48,587 nt of DNA from Saprospiraceae bacterium (lineage in GTDB: Bacteria > Bacteroidota > Bacteroidia > Chitinophagales > Saprospiraceae), in the NCBI GenBank assembly GCA_028280415.1, contig JANQLV010000049.1, positions 1 to 48,587 on the forward strand. The letters are read 5' to 3'. Below are positions 40,331 through 48,587 of the stretch, piece by piece (position 1 is the stretch's first letter; each line of letters starts with the position of its first letter). Under the pieces are notes generated by a model. It was not told the origin of the DNA. It saw only the letters and a program-made list of their open reading frames with translations, and did not search any database. Position numbers and translations under genes: made by a program.

Positions 40331-40882
40331 TCACTGCTTATACTCTTCGGAAATTACGGTTTTTGTTTTTTTAACATTCATTTTTTCTGAATGATAGGTA
40401 ATGACAAATTCCACATCATAAGGTACGCAACTCGGTTCAAGTACAAACTCGATTAAACCAGATACTACAAAATTGTCTTGTGAGGCTAGTCTGATTCTTT
40501 GTGTATAGCTCGTAGTTTCTCTTACAAATTTCACTTGCCTTTTCAATACAGGATCAAACTCTTCTACTGAATTAGGAATTTCCAAAAGCTGATCAAGCAG
40601 AATAAAATTACTGGTTTCTGCAAAAGAAATTTCGAAATGTCCATAAGTTTCGTCTTCCGAATAAGGAGATATAACATAATTCCCATTTTCCAATTCAATA
40701 GTAACTATCAAATCATACTGATCACTCCCCCTCTTGTCAATTTGAACATCGATGTCAAAAGGTTTCACTTCAATTTGTGGCTCAATTATTTTGAAGACTC
40801 CCTCAGAGCTTAAGGTTTGACCATAAATAGTCCAACTGGAAAGGTTTAAGAACAGTATTGCAAAAGTTAAGATTTTAGGCAT
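40331..40882 (-). CDS. Exported protein, DsbD N-terminal-domain-like
   Basis: The ATG at 40882 (183 residues, 'MPKILTFAILFLNLSSWTIYGQ') gives a clean signal peptide; an ATG at 40963 would add 27 polar residues before it and is less likely. The mature part is an immunoglobulin-like beta-sandwich: 'YDLIVTIELENGNYVISPYSEDETYGHFEISF' and 'FVVSGLIEFVLEPSCVPYDVEFVITYHSE'. The pattern recalls the N-terminal domain of DsbD-type thiol:disulfide transporters, but only one Cys is present in the mature protein, so thiol exchange is not supported. Family assignment is tentative. Confidence 0.6.
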   Translation of the reverse strand: MPKILTFAILFLNLSSWTIYGQTLSSEGVFKIIEPQIEVKPFDIDVQIDKRGSDQYDLIVTIELENGNYVISPYSEDETYGHFEISFAETSNFILLDQLLEIPNSVEEFDPVLKRQVKFVRETTSYTQRIRLASQDNFVVSGLIEFVLEPSCVPYDVEFVITYHSEKMNVKKTKTVISEEYKQ

Positions 40883-41174
40883 TGGTCGATTTTTAATAAG
40901 AGTATATTTAAAAGCATGTTTGAGATCTAGGAATTGACTACAAATGTTCCTTTTATGTTTCATTGCAAAACAAGTATACAGCTTATGCAGGGGAAGATCA
41001 ATTAGAAGCCGTTAATTAATGTTAATTCGCCTTATTTTCAGATACCCTAGCAAGCTGGAACAAAGACATAAAGCAATTCATTCTATAAAAAAAGAATCAA
41101 TAATAATCGTATCTTCAAGTCCCGTCTTCAATTAGATAAGGACATTCTTAAATCTTATTATAAAGCTATTTAAC

Positions 41175-41507
41175 ATGCGGGAGTCCGACCCTTTTAAAAG
41201 TTATACATTGATAGAACCGGATTTCGTATCAGAGTTTATAGATCGGGACGAGCTGTTAATGAAAATGCTAAAGATAATGAAGGATAAAATACCTTTATTG
41301 CTGGACCTCGATAGCTCTTTTGAGGTTCGCATTATTTCTGTAAAACGATCTTTGAATATAGAAGAATATCCCGCTTTGGGAATTCATGCTAAAACGGAAA
41401 ACCAGTTGGATGCACTTCCAAATATATTTGATATTGAAGCAAAAATTAATGAATACTTTGAAGGTAACCGGGCTCAAATTATGTATTCAATAAATCAAGG
41501 AGAATGA
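41175..41507 (+). CDS. Hypothetical protein (110 aa)
   Basis: I do not recognise this product. It is acidic, soluble, with no signal peptide. It begins with 'RESDPFKSYTLIEPDFVSEFIDRDELLMKMLKIMKDK', and the second half alternates strands and helices ('SSFEVRIISVKRSL', 'GIHAKTENQLDALPNIFDIEAKINEYFEG'). The compact size suggests a small cytoplasmic alpha/beta domain. It is 107 bp before the lipoprotein gene at 41614. Codon use looks coding-like rather than random. Confidence 0.55.
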   Translation: MRESDPFKSYTLIEPDFVSEFIDRDELLMKMLKIMKDKIPLLLDLDSSFEVRIISVKRSLNIEEYPALGIHAKTENQLDALPNIFDIEAKINEYFEGNRAQIMYSINQGE

Positions 41508-41613
41508 AGTCAAAAATAATCAGTATGAGCCAGCCTATATCTGATACCGAATTTTAAAATTATACAATACCCATTAGTAAAAACACAAATCCAATAACCT
41601 TAATAGCAAAAAG

Positions 41614-42297
41614 ATGAAAAAAAATGATACCCTAAAAAACGTTATCATGTTTTGCGGTATTTTCCTAATGCTTTTAGTAAGTTGTAAAGATTACAGGATC
41701 AGAAGAAATAATTCTTTCGACCACATAGAATTCCTAAAGGAAAATATTTTATTAGTCAGACTTAAATCTGCAGATAATAAAATTAAATTATTAAAATCGA
41801 ATCAGAATCAAGCCCGCGTAAATGAAGAAATTCAAAAAATAAAAATCGAGAATTCCGAAATTATGAAAGCGTTTGAAAATCATTTTGATTTTTGTAAAGT
41901 TTATTTTTTTCTCCCTAAGGAAGCCAGGTCATTACGAAAAGGAAATTTTGATAAAGTAACATTATTCAATTCAAAAAACACAGCCGTTTCAGATAAATCT
42001 ATATTGCGAAATGGTTTTTTGGTTTCTGCTTTTGGTGCTGCTTACGCTGATGAATTCATTTATGAGGACAGGGGGTATAGGGGCTCCGCTGGAGGAACGA
42101 ACAGTTTCCCTGCGCTGGTCATTATGGACCAAGACTATATTCGGCTTAAAAGACCCTTTCCCAGCAGGATTCCCCTGAACAGTGTTAATAGGAAGAAATC
42201 TGAGGCTGTAAAGGAGTTAAATAAAGAATTATATAACTTTTATCATAAATCTAAAATAAAAAAAGCCAAGCTAGCAAGAAGAAAACAAAGGGATTAG
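41614..42297 (+). CDS. Hypothetical lipoprotein (227 aa)
   Basis: The product has a lipoprotein signal ('FLMLLVSC', Cys24). A helical, Lys/Asn-rich middle follows (about 45-95, probable coiled coil), then a small domain with 'FCKVYFFLPKEARSLRKGNFDKVTLFN' and 'SFPALVIMDQDYIRLKRPFPSRIP', and a very basic tail ('KSKIKKAKLARRKQRD'). The 'PALVIMDQ' segment recalls redox- or ligand-binding beta strands, but no CxxC is present. I cannot name the family. It is in a plus-strand stretch of small unassigned genes. Confidence 0.65.
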   Translation: MKKNDTLKNVIMFCGIFLMLLVSCKDYRIRRNNSFDHIEFLKENILLVRLKSADNKIKLLKSNQNQARVNEEIQKIKIENSEIMKAFENHFDFCKVYFFLPKEARSLRKGNFDKVTLFNSKNTAVSDKSILRNGFLVSAFGAAYADEFIYEDRGYRGSAGGTNSFPALVIMDQDYIRLKRPFPSRIPLNSVNRKKSEAVKELNKELYNFYHKSKIKKAKLARRKQRD

Positions 42298-42611
42298 AGT
42301 CAGCATATTACAATGATTAAAATTTCAATATGTTTAACTGCTGTATTATCCTACTTTTTAAAAAAGTTTCAATAAAATAAAAAAAGTATGGTATCTTTTT
42401 AAAAAACTAATGAAATCAAACTCACCAGAAGTAATGATTTTCACCTCTTATCGCATTTAAAAATTACTTTTATTTTTTTCATCAGAATAAAATTGGTTTA
42501 TTCGTCTGGGTTGAAATTAGTATTTTATTTATTTCGATCTGTATAATTAAATTTTCGTGAATTTTTATTTATATTCACAAAGCCTAACGAAAGACAAATA
42601 AACCCCAGGGA
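42298..42611. other. Intergenic region upstream of the subtilase
   Basis: The 314-bp gap is very AT-rich. It contains a near-palindrome ACTTTTTAAAAAAGT (about 42353-42367) that may end the lipoprotein transcript, and a GTGAAT/ATTCAC dyad (42557-42562, 42573-42578) close to the subtilase start. No TAnnTTTG box was found. Confidence 0.4.
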
Positions 42612-45600
42612 ATGAAAAACCAAACTTTTGTAAAAACTTTTATTTTTTACACACTCACCTTCATTTTTCTGCTCTGTACTTCTTTTAAATTAAATGCACA
42701 GGTTTTAATGAATAAATCCTGGGTAAGTAGTTTAGGCAATCCGTCCAGTGGTATTGAATGGGCCGCATCTGTTTCGGATAATTCTGGTTTCACCTATACA
42801 ACCGGACATATTGTGTCATCTGGTTTATTGATCGAATTATATTTAATTAAAAAAGATAAACTGGGAAATACGATTTGGGAAGAGACGTTTAATCTGGGAG
42901 CAGGAACTAAAAGTTATGGCGTGGCTCTGGCCCTGGATGGCAATAATTTATACATTGTCGGGGCAACCTTTAATGGTACAAATGGCAATCATGATTATTT
43001 GGTTTTAAAATATGATACCTCAGGAAACAACGTTTGGTCGTATACGTATAATGGGCCGGATAATGGTGAGGACATTCCAAGTTCTTTAATATACGACGCG
43101 GACGGTAATATATATGTAACAGGAGCAAGTTATGGGAACACGACAAATTATGATTATTTAACGCTTAAACTTTCGGCCTCTGGAATCCTATCCTGGGCGA
43201 AACGTTACGATCATAATGGATTTAGAGACGGGGCTTCACATATTCAAATTGACCCTTCAGGAGAAATTGCCATTACCGGAGCGAGTGAAAATACGGCAAA
43301 TGTATGGGATTATGCAATTTTGAAATATGACCATTTGAATGGAACACTCATACAGGAAAAAAGATTTGCAAGCGGTATTATTGGCCTGGATATTCCATTA
43401 GGATTTACTGCCGATGATAATGGTTATTTTTATTTAACAGGATACGGAACAAACGGCAGCGGAACGGATAATGATATTTATACGGTTAAAATGGATGATC
43501 AACTCAACATTATCTGGGAAAAATTCTTTGGTGCATCTGACCTGAACGATGCCGGACAAGATGTAGTGCTTGATAACGGTGGAAATATATATGTGTGCGG
43601 ATATAGTGAGAAAACTAATGGCGGGTCCAATTTTACTTTAATAAAATATGATCAAAACGGAAATGAGCTATGGTCAAAACAACGTGCTTCTGTATCCTCA
43701 CAAAATCCTGTTCAGGCACGGTATATAAAAATTGATGCGCTAGGTAATATTATCCTGACAGGGGAAGAGACAAACGGAAATAATTCCTTTATCAAAACAG
43801 TCAGTTATAGCCCTGATGGACAATTACTTTGGGAAGACGATCATGATGGTGATCCCAATGCCATAGAAAAACCTTTGGGGATCACGACACTTTCAGATGG
43901 TTCAGTACTTGTTTCCACGCATATAAAGCAAACGCCTCTTGGTGGCTATCAATTAATCAATTACGAACAAGAGAATAATCCTATCGCATTTGATTATGAT
44001 GCAGAAAATAATCCAACCAATGTTGACGGTGAAATTATTGTACGGTTTAATCCGCAGGTATTGGATTCGACTTTTGTTGATAATACCGATCTAATTTATG
44101 GGATTGTCAGTGATCTCGTTGCGGACCAGGCGCTCATTAATCAAATGGATCAGGAATTAGACGGGGGCCTGGGGCGTGTATCAAAATGGAAAGTGCAAAA
44201 AATATTTTCATTTTTAAATACCACGACGATCAGTTCCTTAAATAGATTTGGAGAGCCTGTTTATATTCCTTCTTTATGGAGTGCTTACATACTGAAACTG
44301 GAAAACGGGATGGATGAAATGACGGCAGCAAATATTCTTTCCGGTTTTGATTATCGGGATATATTATACGCTGAACCCAATTTCACCTATAAAGTAAATG
44401 CCTCCCCTCTTCCGCCCCCGCCCCCTGATGATTCACTTTATGTGATACAGCATTCATTAAATTCAACAACATTTCCCAACGCACATATTAATATTGAGCC
44501 AGTCTGGGATCAGGGTATTACGGGAACAGAATCTGTAAAAGTTGGTGTGGTGGATACAGGTGTCAGTTTTCATCATGAAGATTTTGGTGGCGGAACCAAT
44601 CCTAACAATTATGGGGGCATTAACGGCTCTGTCATAAGTGAAGGATTTGATTTTACAACATCTGGAACCTTCGAAGTGATGACTGAGTCAGATACAGAAA
44701 ATGATTATGGTTCGGGACATGGAACCAGAATGGCCAGCATTATAGGAGCCCTTAGAAATAATAACCGAGGAATCAGCGGTATTGCCGGAGGGGATCTTGC
44801 TACAGGAACAAGAGGCGTAGACTTTAAAATATTTAAGGCCGGAGGAGGACCAGCCGGTACGCTGACCAGTACGAATGCAGGAGCTGGCATCGCACTTGCC
44901 GCTTTGAATGGTATACCTTTGGTAGATATTCTCAACAATAGTTATGGCGGCCCATCATTCTTTGGCACTTCAGGAGGAGAAGAAGGTCAGTTCCTGTTTA
45001 TGAAAGATGTATTGGAACCTACCTATAAATCCGGGACAATCATGTTATACTCCAGAGGAAATGAGGCTGATGATGCACCTCATCCTCCTGGAACCCTGGA
45101 TGATAAATGGATGATAACGGTAGGGGCAAGTGGCTTTGACGGAAGGCTGAAAGTGGAAGAGAATAGTGTTTCCGGAACAACACAAGAAGATCTATATGCT
45201 TCTTTCGGTAGAAACATGGATATTATAGCCCCAGGGACTAACGCGCTAATTGTTTCCTTAAATAATCTAGAGCCCGGCAATGATTTTATTTGCCCTGATC
45301 CTTCTTTTTTCGATGATAATGTCCACTATGCATGTTCTAATGGTTCTTCTTCTGCAACGGCCCATGCGACGGGTGTTTCAGCCCTGATATTGGAACATCA
45401 CCGAGAACAATACGGGATTGATCTTACCCATGAAGACATAGAGGCTTTATTATCTTTTGGAGCGACTGATGTTGTTGATCAGAATATTGGAATTCCACAG
45501 GGATATGAGGATCAGAATGGATGGGGATTACTGAATGCGTCAGGAAGTATTGATTTGATTTCTAATAATCAAAAAATAATCCATGTAGATGTGATTCCGA

Positions 45601-46415
45601 ATCTGGATAGTACTATAATCCAGGCAGATTGGGAATTAACACGTGATTATCATTCTCCGGATCAAAGCTATAATAACGATGGAATTTTTCCAGGGAATAT
45701 ACTTATGATCGGCAATATATTAAAATATTCCGCTCCTATCGCTTTAGATATATGTGCACTTGGTGCAGATTCTATTATTCCCATTGATGAATCATTAGAA
45801 AAATACTCCGCCTGGATTAATAATTCCCGTTCAGATTTATGGGGCATTTACCAGGGTAGCAATGATCCAATGATTGAAATTGCATCAGTCATTCCCGAAG
45901 ATAGTATCTTTTGGGAAGAACCTCCGATCATCCAAAATAATGGTTGTGTGCTGAATGGCAGAATCTCCGGTTATGCTTATAATCCTACTATTATCAATAA
46001 CCAACCAGTTGAAGAAACGCAGATTATTCCCCCTATAAGAGAAGGCCAAAATCATTATCGTATAAACTTCTCTTTGCTCATTAGTGATTCTAATAACACT
46101 ATTCAGGATGGTGAGATTATCATTGATACCACAACGGATACTTATGAGGCTCATCAGGAAGAACAGAAAATAAAAATATTCCCAAACCCGGCCAATAATC
46201 GAATTAATATTCAGACCTATTTAAGGTCCAATACAAATGTTATTTTAGAAGTCTATGACATTCAGGGCCGATTATTGCGTAGTAAAGACATAAACAATCA
46301 TTTTGGTGCTGAGACAGCTTTTTCCCTGGATATAAGTGCTTTGACGAGTGGTTTGTATCTATTAAGACTAAAAAATAAAGACTTTACAGCGATTGAACCC
46401 TTTATAAAAAACTAA
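42612..46415 (+). CDS. T9SS-secreted subtilisin-like (S8) protease with SBBP-type propeller
   Basis: The 1267-residue product has a signal peptide (about 1-29, 'LLCTSFKLNAQ'). An N-terminal propeller of SBBP-type repeats follows (about 40-450; recurring 'D-x-x-G-N-x-Y-V-T-G' blades such as 'DADGNIYVTGASYG' and 'DNGGNIYVCGYSE'), then a propeptide-like linker (about 465-600). The S8 catalytic domain (about 625-990) has D648 in 'VGVVDTGVS', H703 in 'SGHGTRMASI', oxyanion N776 in 'ILNNSYGG' and S913 in 'SNGSSSATAHATGV'. The serine motif is GSSSATAHA rather than GTSMAxPH. The T9SS sorting domain is 'IFPNPANNRINIQ...SLDISALTSGLYLLRLKN' at the end. It should be a surface or released protease. The two lipoprotein genes follow within 20 bp. 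Confidence 0.92.
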   Translation: MKNQTFVKTFIFYTLTFIFLLCTSFKLNAQVLMNKSWVSSLGNPSSGIEWAASVSDNSGFTYTTGHIVSSGLLIELYLIKKDKLGNTIWEETFNLGAGTKSYGVALALDGNNLYIVGATFNGTNGNHDYLVLKYDTSGNNVWSYTYNGPDNGEDIPSSLIYDADGNIYVTGASYGNTTNYDYLTLKLSASGILSWAKRYDHNGFRDGASHIQIDPSGEIAITGASENTANVWDYAILKYDHLNGTLIQEKRFASGIIGLDIPLGFTADDNGYFYLTGYGTNGSGTDNDIYTVKMDDQLNIIWEKFFGASDLNDAGQDVVLDNGGNIYVCGYSEKTNGGSNFTLIKYDQNGNELWSKQRASVSSQNPVQARYIKIDALGNIILTGEETNGNNSFIKTVSYSPDGQLLWEDDHDGDPNAIEKPLGITTLSDGSVLVSTHIKQTPLGGYQLINYEQENNPIAFDYDAENNPTNVDGEIIVRFNPQVLDSTFVDNTDLIYGIVSDLVADQALINQMDQELDGGLGRVSKWKVQKIFSFLNTTTISSLNRFGEPVYIPSLWSAYILKLENGMDEMTAANILSGFDYRDILYAEPNFTYKVNASPLPPPPPDDSLYVIQHSLNSTTFPNAHINIEPVWDQGITGTESVKVGVVDTGVSFHHEDFGGGTNPNNYGGINGSVISEGFDFTTSGTFEVMTESDTENDYGSGHGTRMASIIGALRNNNRGISGIAGGDLATGTRGVDFKIFKAGGGPAGTLTSTNAGAGIALAALNGIPLVDILNNSYGGPSFFGTSGGEEGQFLFMKDVLEPTYKSGTIMLYSRGNEADDAPHPPGTLDDKWMITVGASGFDGRLKVEENSVSGTTQEDLYASFGRNMDIIAPGTNALIVSLNNLEPGNDFICPDPSFFDDNVHYACSNGSSSATAHATGVSALILEHHREQYGIDLTHEDIEALLSFGATDVVDQNIGIPQGYEDQNGWGLLNASGSIDLISNNQKIIHVDVIPNLDSTIIQADWELTRDYHSPDQSYNNDGIFPGNILMIGNILKYSAPIALDICALGADSIIPIDESLEKYSAWINNSRSDLWGIYQGSNDPMIEIASVIPEDSIFWEEPPIIQNNGCVLNGRISGYAYNPTIINNQPVEETQIIPPIREGQNHYRINFSLLISDSNNTIQDGEIIIDTTTDTYEAHQEEQKIKIFPNPANNRINIQTYLRSNTNVILEVYDIQGRLLRSKDINNHFGAETAFSLDISALTSGLYLLRLKNKDFTAIEPFIKN

Positions 46416-46434
46416 ATTAATTAAATTAGCAGGT

Positions 46435-47430
46435 ATGAATAAATCAATACTCGGCATCGCATGTTCTCTAGCACTCATATTTTCTGCGTGTACAGACGAT
46501 GAACTGCCGAATCCCCAAAAGCAAAATCCCTGTGATAATTTTCTTCTAACAACATCATTTAACGATACTTGTTTTGAACTGCCACAGCCTCGTCCACCAG
46601 AGATTGTGGAGACCGGTGAATATGCTTTTCTTCAACCGTCTTTTGATCGTAATAACCCCCATAAATTATTATATATTCAATCCAGGGGTGAGGGAACGTA
46701 TTGGATAGTTGATTTGTGTAAAAATGAATACACTAAGCTTATGGATGGATTTCTTTTCGGCAAGATTCGACCGCAACTTGGACAGAATGGCTGGGTGGCT
46801 TACTGTACAACTCTGGAAGAACTGATGATTAAAAAAATCGGAGAGGAAAATGCCGTACATATTGCGCAAGAATATCAATGTACTCGTCCTTTTTGGCTTA
46901 CTTCTGAAAATCGGCTGATCTGTCAGGCCGAGGTTGGTAATGGTGTTTATAAAACCTTATCAATCAATCCAGATGGACCCGTCATTGAGGAAATTGATAC
47001 TCCACCCAGTGTAATATTTTCGGAATATCAGCAAAAAATAACAGCCAGATCAGGACCTTTTAATGAAACTAAAATCGGTTACTTAGATATGCAGGCAGAT
47101 TATGCTTTCATCGAAGTCTTTGCACTTCCCAGTGTGAATCAACAACCTATTCACATGGATTGGCTGGATGAAACTCATATCATTTGGACTGATGCAATTG
47201 GCTTACATAAAGTTAATATTTTGACGGGAGAGATGATAACCCTTAAAGAGAACTGTGGAAACCGAGCTATGGCTTATTTCTCTATCCCCCCTAATCGGGA
47301 TGGGACCATTATCCTGGACCAAACCAATTACACGCCGGAGGAAGACGGTTTGAATAAAGATATTTCTATTCATCGATACGATACCAATACAGGCATACAG
47401 GAACGGTTTGAATTAGAACCGCAGTTTTAA
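46435..47430 (+). CDS. Propeller-type lipoprotein, copy 1
   Basis: The 331-residue product has a lipoprotein signal ('LIFSAC', Cys19) and a Cys-containing neck ('NPCDNFLLTTSFNDTCFELPQPRPPEI'). The rest has TolB/WD40-like propeller blades: 'EYAFLQPSFDRNNPHKLLYIQSR', 'KIRPQLGQNGWVAYCTTLEELMIKKI', 'FWLTSENRLICQAE' and 'WLDETHIIWTDAIGLHKVNILTGEMITLKENC'. It is probably anchored in a membrane, facing the periplasm or surface, and may bind the co-encoded protease or its products (inference). It starts 19 bp after the subtilase stop, so it is very probably in the same operon. Copy 2 follows directly. Confidence 0.75.
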   Translation: MNKSILGIACSLALIFSACTDDELPNPQKQNPCDNFLLTTSFNDTCFELPQPRPPEIVETGEYAFLQPSFDRNNPHKLLYIQSRGEGTYWIVDLCKNEYTKLMDGFLFGKIRPQLGQNGWVAYCTTLEELMIKKIGEENAVHIAQEYQCTRPFWLTSENRLICQAEVGNGVYKTLSINPDGPVIEEIDTPPSVIFSEYQQKITARSGPFNETKIGYLDMQADYAFIEVFALPSVNQQPIHMDWLDETHIIWTDAIGLHKVNILTGEMITLKENCGNRAMAYFSIPPNRDGTIILDQTNYTPEEDGLNKDISIHRYDTNTGIQERFELEPQF

Positions 47431-48457
47431 CCCAATCCATTTGCTATGAAAATATGTATACCTCTTTATATTATTGGTTTATTTTTCTTTGCCTGTACAA
47501 ATAATGAACTACCGAATCCCCAAGAGCAAAACCCCTGTGATAATTTTATTTCTTTAACAGCCTTTAATGATACCTGTTTCGAAATTCTTGATCCTCGGCC
47601 GCCCGAAATTGTCGATCATAGTAAATATGGGTTCTTACATCCCTCGTATGATCGCGTCAATCCGAATCGCTTTCTCTATAGACAAGCAGGTGGTACAGAT
47701 GTTTACTTAGTGGCGGATAAATGTAAAGAAACGTATACTAAAGTAGTGGATGGCTCCTTAGCAGGCCGTATTCGACCACAACTCGGTTATAATAATTGGC
47801 TTGCATACTGTACCACTTTAGAAGAATTGATGATTAAAAAAGTCGAAGAGGAAAATGCTTTACATCTCTTACCTGGCGTAAAATGCGCTTTCCCAAAATG
47901 GATCAATGAAAACGAAATAATCTGTCAAGCTGAATTCAGTGATCCGTTTGCTCTAAAAACACTTATTGTAAATATTGAAGGAGAAATTGTCCAAAGTTTT
48001 GATTTTCCGTATGGGAAACCTGTCGCTTATAATGACAAAATTGCTACACATTTTGGCCCCTGGGGACAAATTAAAATAGGTTTTCTGAATGCTTTAAACG
48101 ATTATCAATTCTCTGAAGTTTTTACCCTGCCACAAGTTCATCAAGTGCCATTATCTATTGATTGGTTGGACGATGAGCATATTGTCTGGACAGACAAAAT
48201 TGGCCTGCATAAAGTTAATATTATAACCGGAGCAATCGTTACCCTTAAAGAAAATTGTGAAAATAGAGATATAATGCATATCTCCGCATCGCCCAATCGA
48301 GACGGGACTATTCTTTTTGGACAAATTAACTATACGATTGAGGAAGAAGAATTAGATAAAGATATTTTTATTTATCAATTCGATACGAATACTGGTGAGC
48401 AAAAGCGAGTCGAATTGGAACCGCAGTTTTAATTCAATCCATTTGCTATGAAAATAT
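47411..48457 (+). repeat. Direct repeat bracketing lipoprotein copy 2
   Basis: About 45 bp around the end of copy 1 and the start of copy 2 (47411-47455) recur at 48413-48457, 1002 bp apart, with three mismatches; the 23 bp at 47433-47455 and 48435-48457 are identical. The repeat covers the last codons, the stop, the spacer and the first codons of the next copy, so it marks a duplication unit one gene long. Confidence 0.75.
47446..48432 (+). CDS. Propeller-type lipoprotein, copy 2
   Basis: The 328-residue product is a paralogue of the 46435 gene along its whole length: lipobox 'LFFFAC' (Cys17), neck 'NPCDNFISLTAFNDTCFEILDPRPPEI', 'RIRPQLGYNNWLAYCTTLEELMIKKVEEENALHL', 'WLDDEHIVWTDKIGLHKVNIITGAIVTLKENCENR' and the same end, 'ELEPQF'. 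Divergence is spread over the protein, so the duplication is not recent, although the copy junctions stay nearly identical. It starts 15 bp after copy 1 and belongs to the subtilase operon. Confidence 0.75.
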   Translation: MKICIPLYIIGLFFFACTNNELPNPQEQNPCDNFISLTAFNDTCFEILDPRPPEIVDHSKYGFLHPSYDRVNPNRFLYRQAGGTDVYLVADKCKETYTKVVDGSLAGRIRPQLGYNNWLAYCTTLEELMIKKVEEENALHLLPGVKCAFPKWINENEIICQAEFSDPFALKTLIVNIEGEIVQSFDFPYGKPVAYNDKIATHFGPWGQIKIGFLNALNDYQFSEVFTLPQVHQVPLSIDWLDDEHIVWTDKIGLHKVNIITGAIVTLKENCENRDIMHISASPNRDGTILFGQINYTIEEEELDKDIFIYQFDTNTGEQKRVELEPQF

Positions 48458-48471
48458 ATCTGGTGATGTAA
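48433..48471 (+). pseudogene. Stub of a third lipoprotein copy
   Basis: Immediately after copy 2 the spacer and first codons of the lipoprotein gene are repeated (ATG at 48448, reading MKIYLVM) and then stop with TAA at 48469-48471. Only the start survives, as expected from unequal recombination that removed or never completed a further copy. Confidence 0.65.
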
Positions 48472-48587
48472 TTAATGTAAGGGTGAAGAAAAAAAGGTGG
48501 CAATTCGGAAAAGGAAGTTATTTTTAAAGTGACCAAACCAAAAAATAATGCCCATATGCCCTCGTTGCCACAGTCACAAGATAATAA
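48472..48587. other. Right edge, no recognised feature
   Basis: The final 116 bp contain no ORF, hairpin or promoter consensus that I could support. Confidence 0.5.

Overview
The window looks like chromosomal DNA from an AT-rich member of the Bacteroidota, most likely a Saprospiria-type marine or sludge bacterium (inference). The evidence: two proteins end in type IX secretion (T9SS, Por) sorting domains; several -7 promoter boxes fit the Bacteroidota consensus TAnnTTTG; Shine-Dalgarno sequences are rare; signal peptides typically end in '-AQ'; and the families present (DUF2490, DUF6794, TonB C-terminal domain, Reg_prop propellers, S8 proteases with SBBP repeats, a very long Cys-containing repeat adhesin) are typical of the phylum. 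I saw no tRNA, rRNA, CRISPR array, transposase, phage genes or replication origin.

Layout. 1-2304 (-) is the N-terminal part of a giant secreted protein built of about 97-residue tandem repeats; it runs off the left edge. 2670-5451 (+) holds a TonB-domain protein, a Reg_prop propeller protein and a Uma2-type nuclease. 5834-12334 (+) holds a group II PLP decarboxylase, a YfcC/DcuC-type carrier and a glutaminase, interrupted by a beta-helix protein (-) and a transmembrane HTH regulator. If the decarboxylase takes glutamate, the three metabolic genes would make a glutamine -> glutamate -> amine plus CO2 pathway with a carrier. 12432-13601 is a periplasmic PQQ-type sugar dehydrogenase lipoprotein. 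13643-18253 (-) is a five-gene run: lipoprotein, aspartyl beta-hydroxylase, Tat-exported threonine-aldolase-like PLP enzyme, class-C beta-lactamase-like hydrolase and GyrI-like protein. A 45-codon ORF with a Gly-Gly motif lies upstream on the same strand. 18907-20059 (-) is a DUF3037/HipA-like kinase pair. 20532-21937 (-) is a tandem pair of small Ser/Thr-rich proteins resembling aerolysin-type pore formers. 22284-25282 (-) holds a DUF2490 outer-membrane protein, its overlapping partner, and a methyltransferase/beta-hydroxylase-like fusion.

25659-27668 (-) has a DinB protein, a Crp/Fnr regulator and a T9SS-sorted protein. 27840-30626 (+) encodes a two-subunit periplasmic molybdenum hydroxylase (IorAB type). 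30837-39392 is a run of mostly + strand single genes: an AT-rich DUF6794 gene flanked by an inverted repeat, VOC protein, DUF418-like membrane protein, cytochrome c lipoprotein, alpha/alpha-toroid protein, AraC regulator, START protein, DUF4386 membrane protein, and an Lrp regulator divergent from a gamma-family PLP enzyme. 39432-42297 holds a GNAT enzyme and three poorly characterised genes. 42612-48471 (+) is a T9SS-secreted subtilase followed by two tandem propeller lipoproteins and the stub of a third copy.

The stretches that best merit a second look are the paired pore-former-like genes, the methyltransferase/hydroxylase fusion whose hydroxylase half has lost a metal-binding His, the Gly-Gly mini-ORF, the expanding repeat protein, and the duplicating lipoprotein array behind the subtilase.
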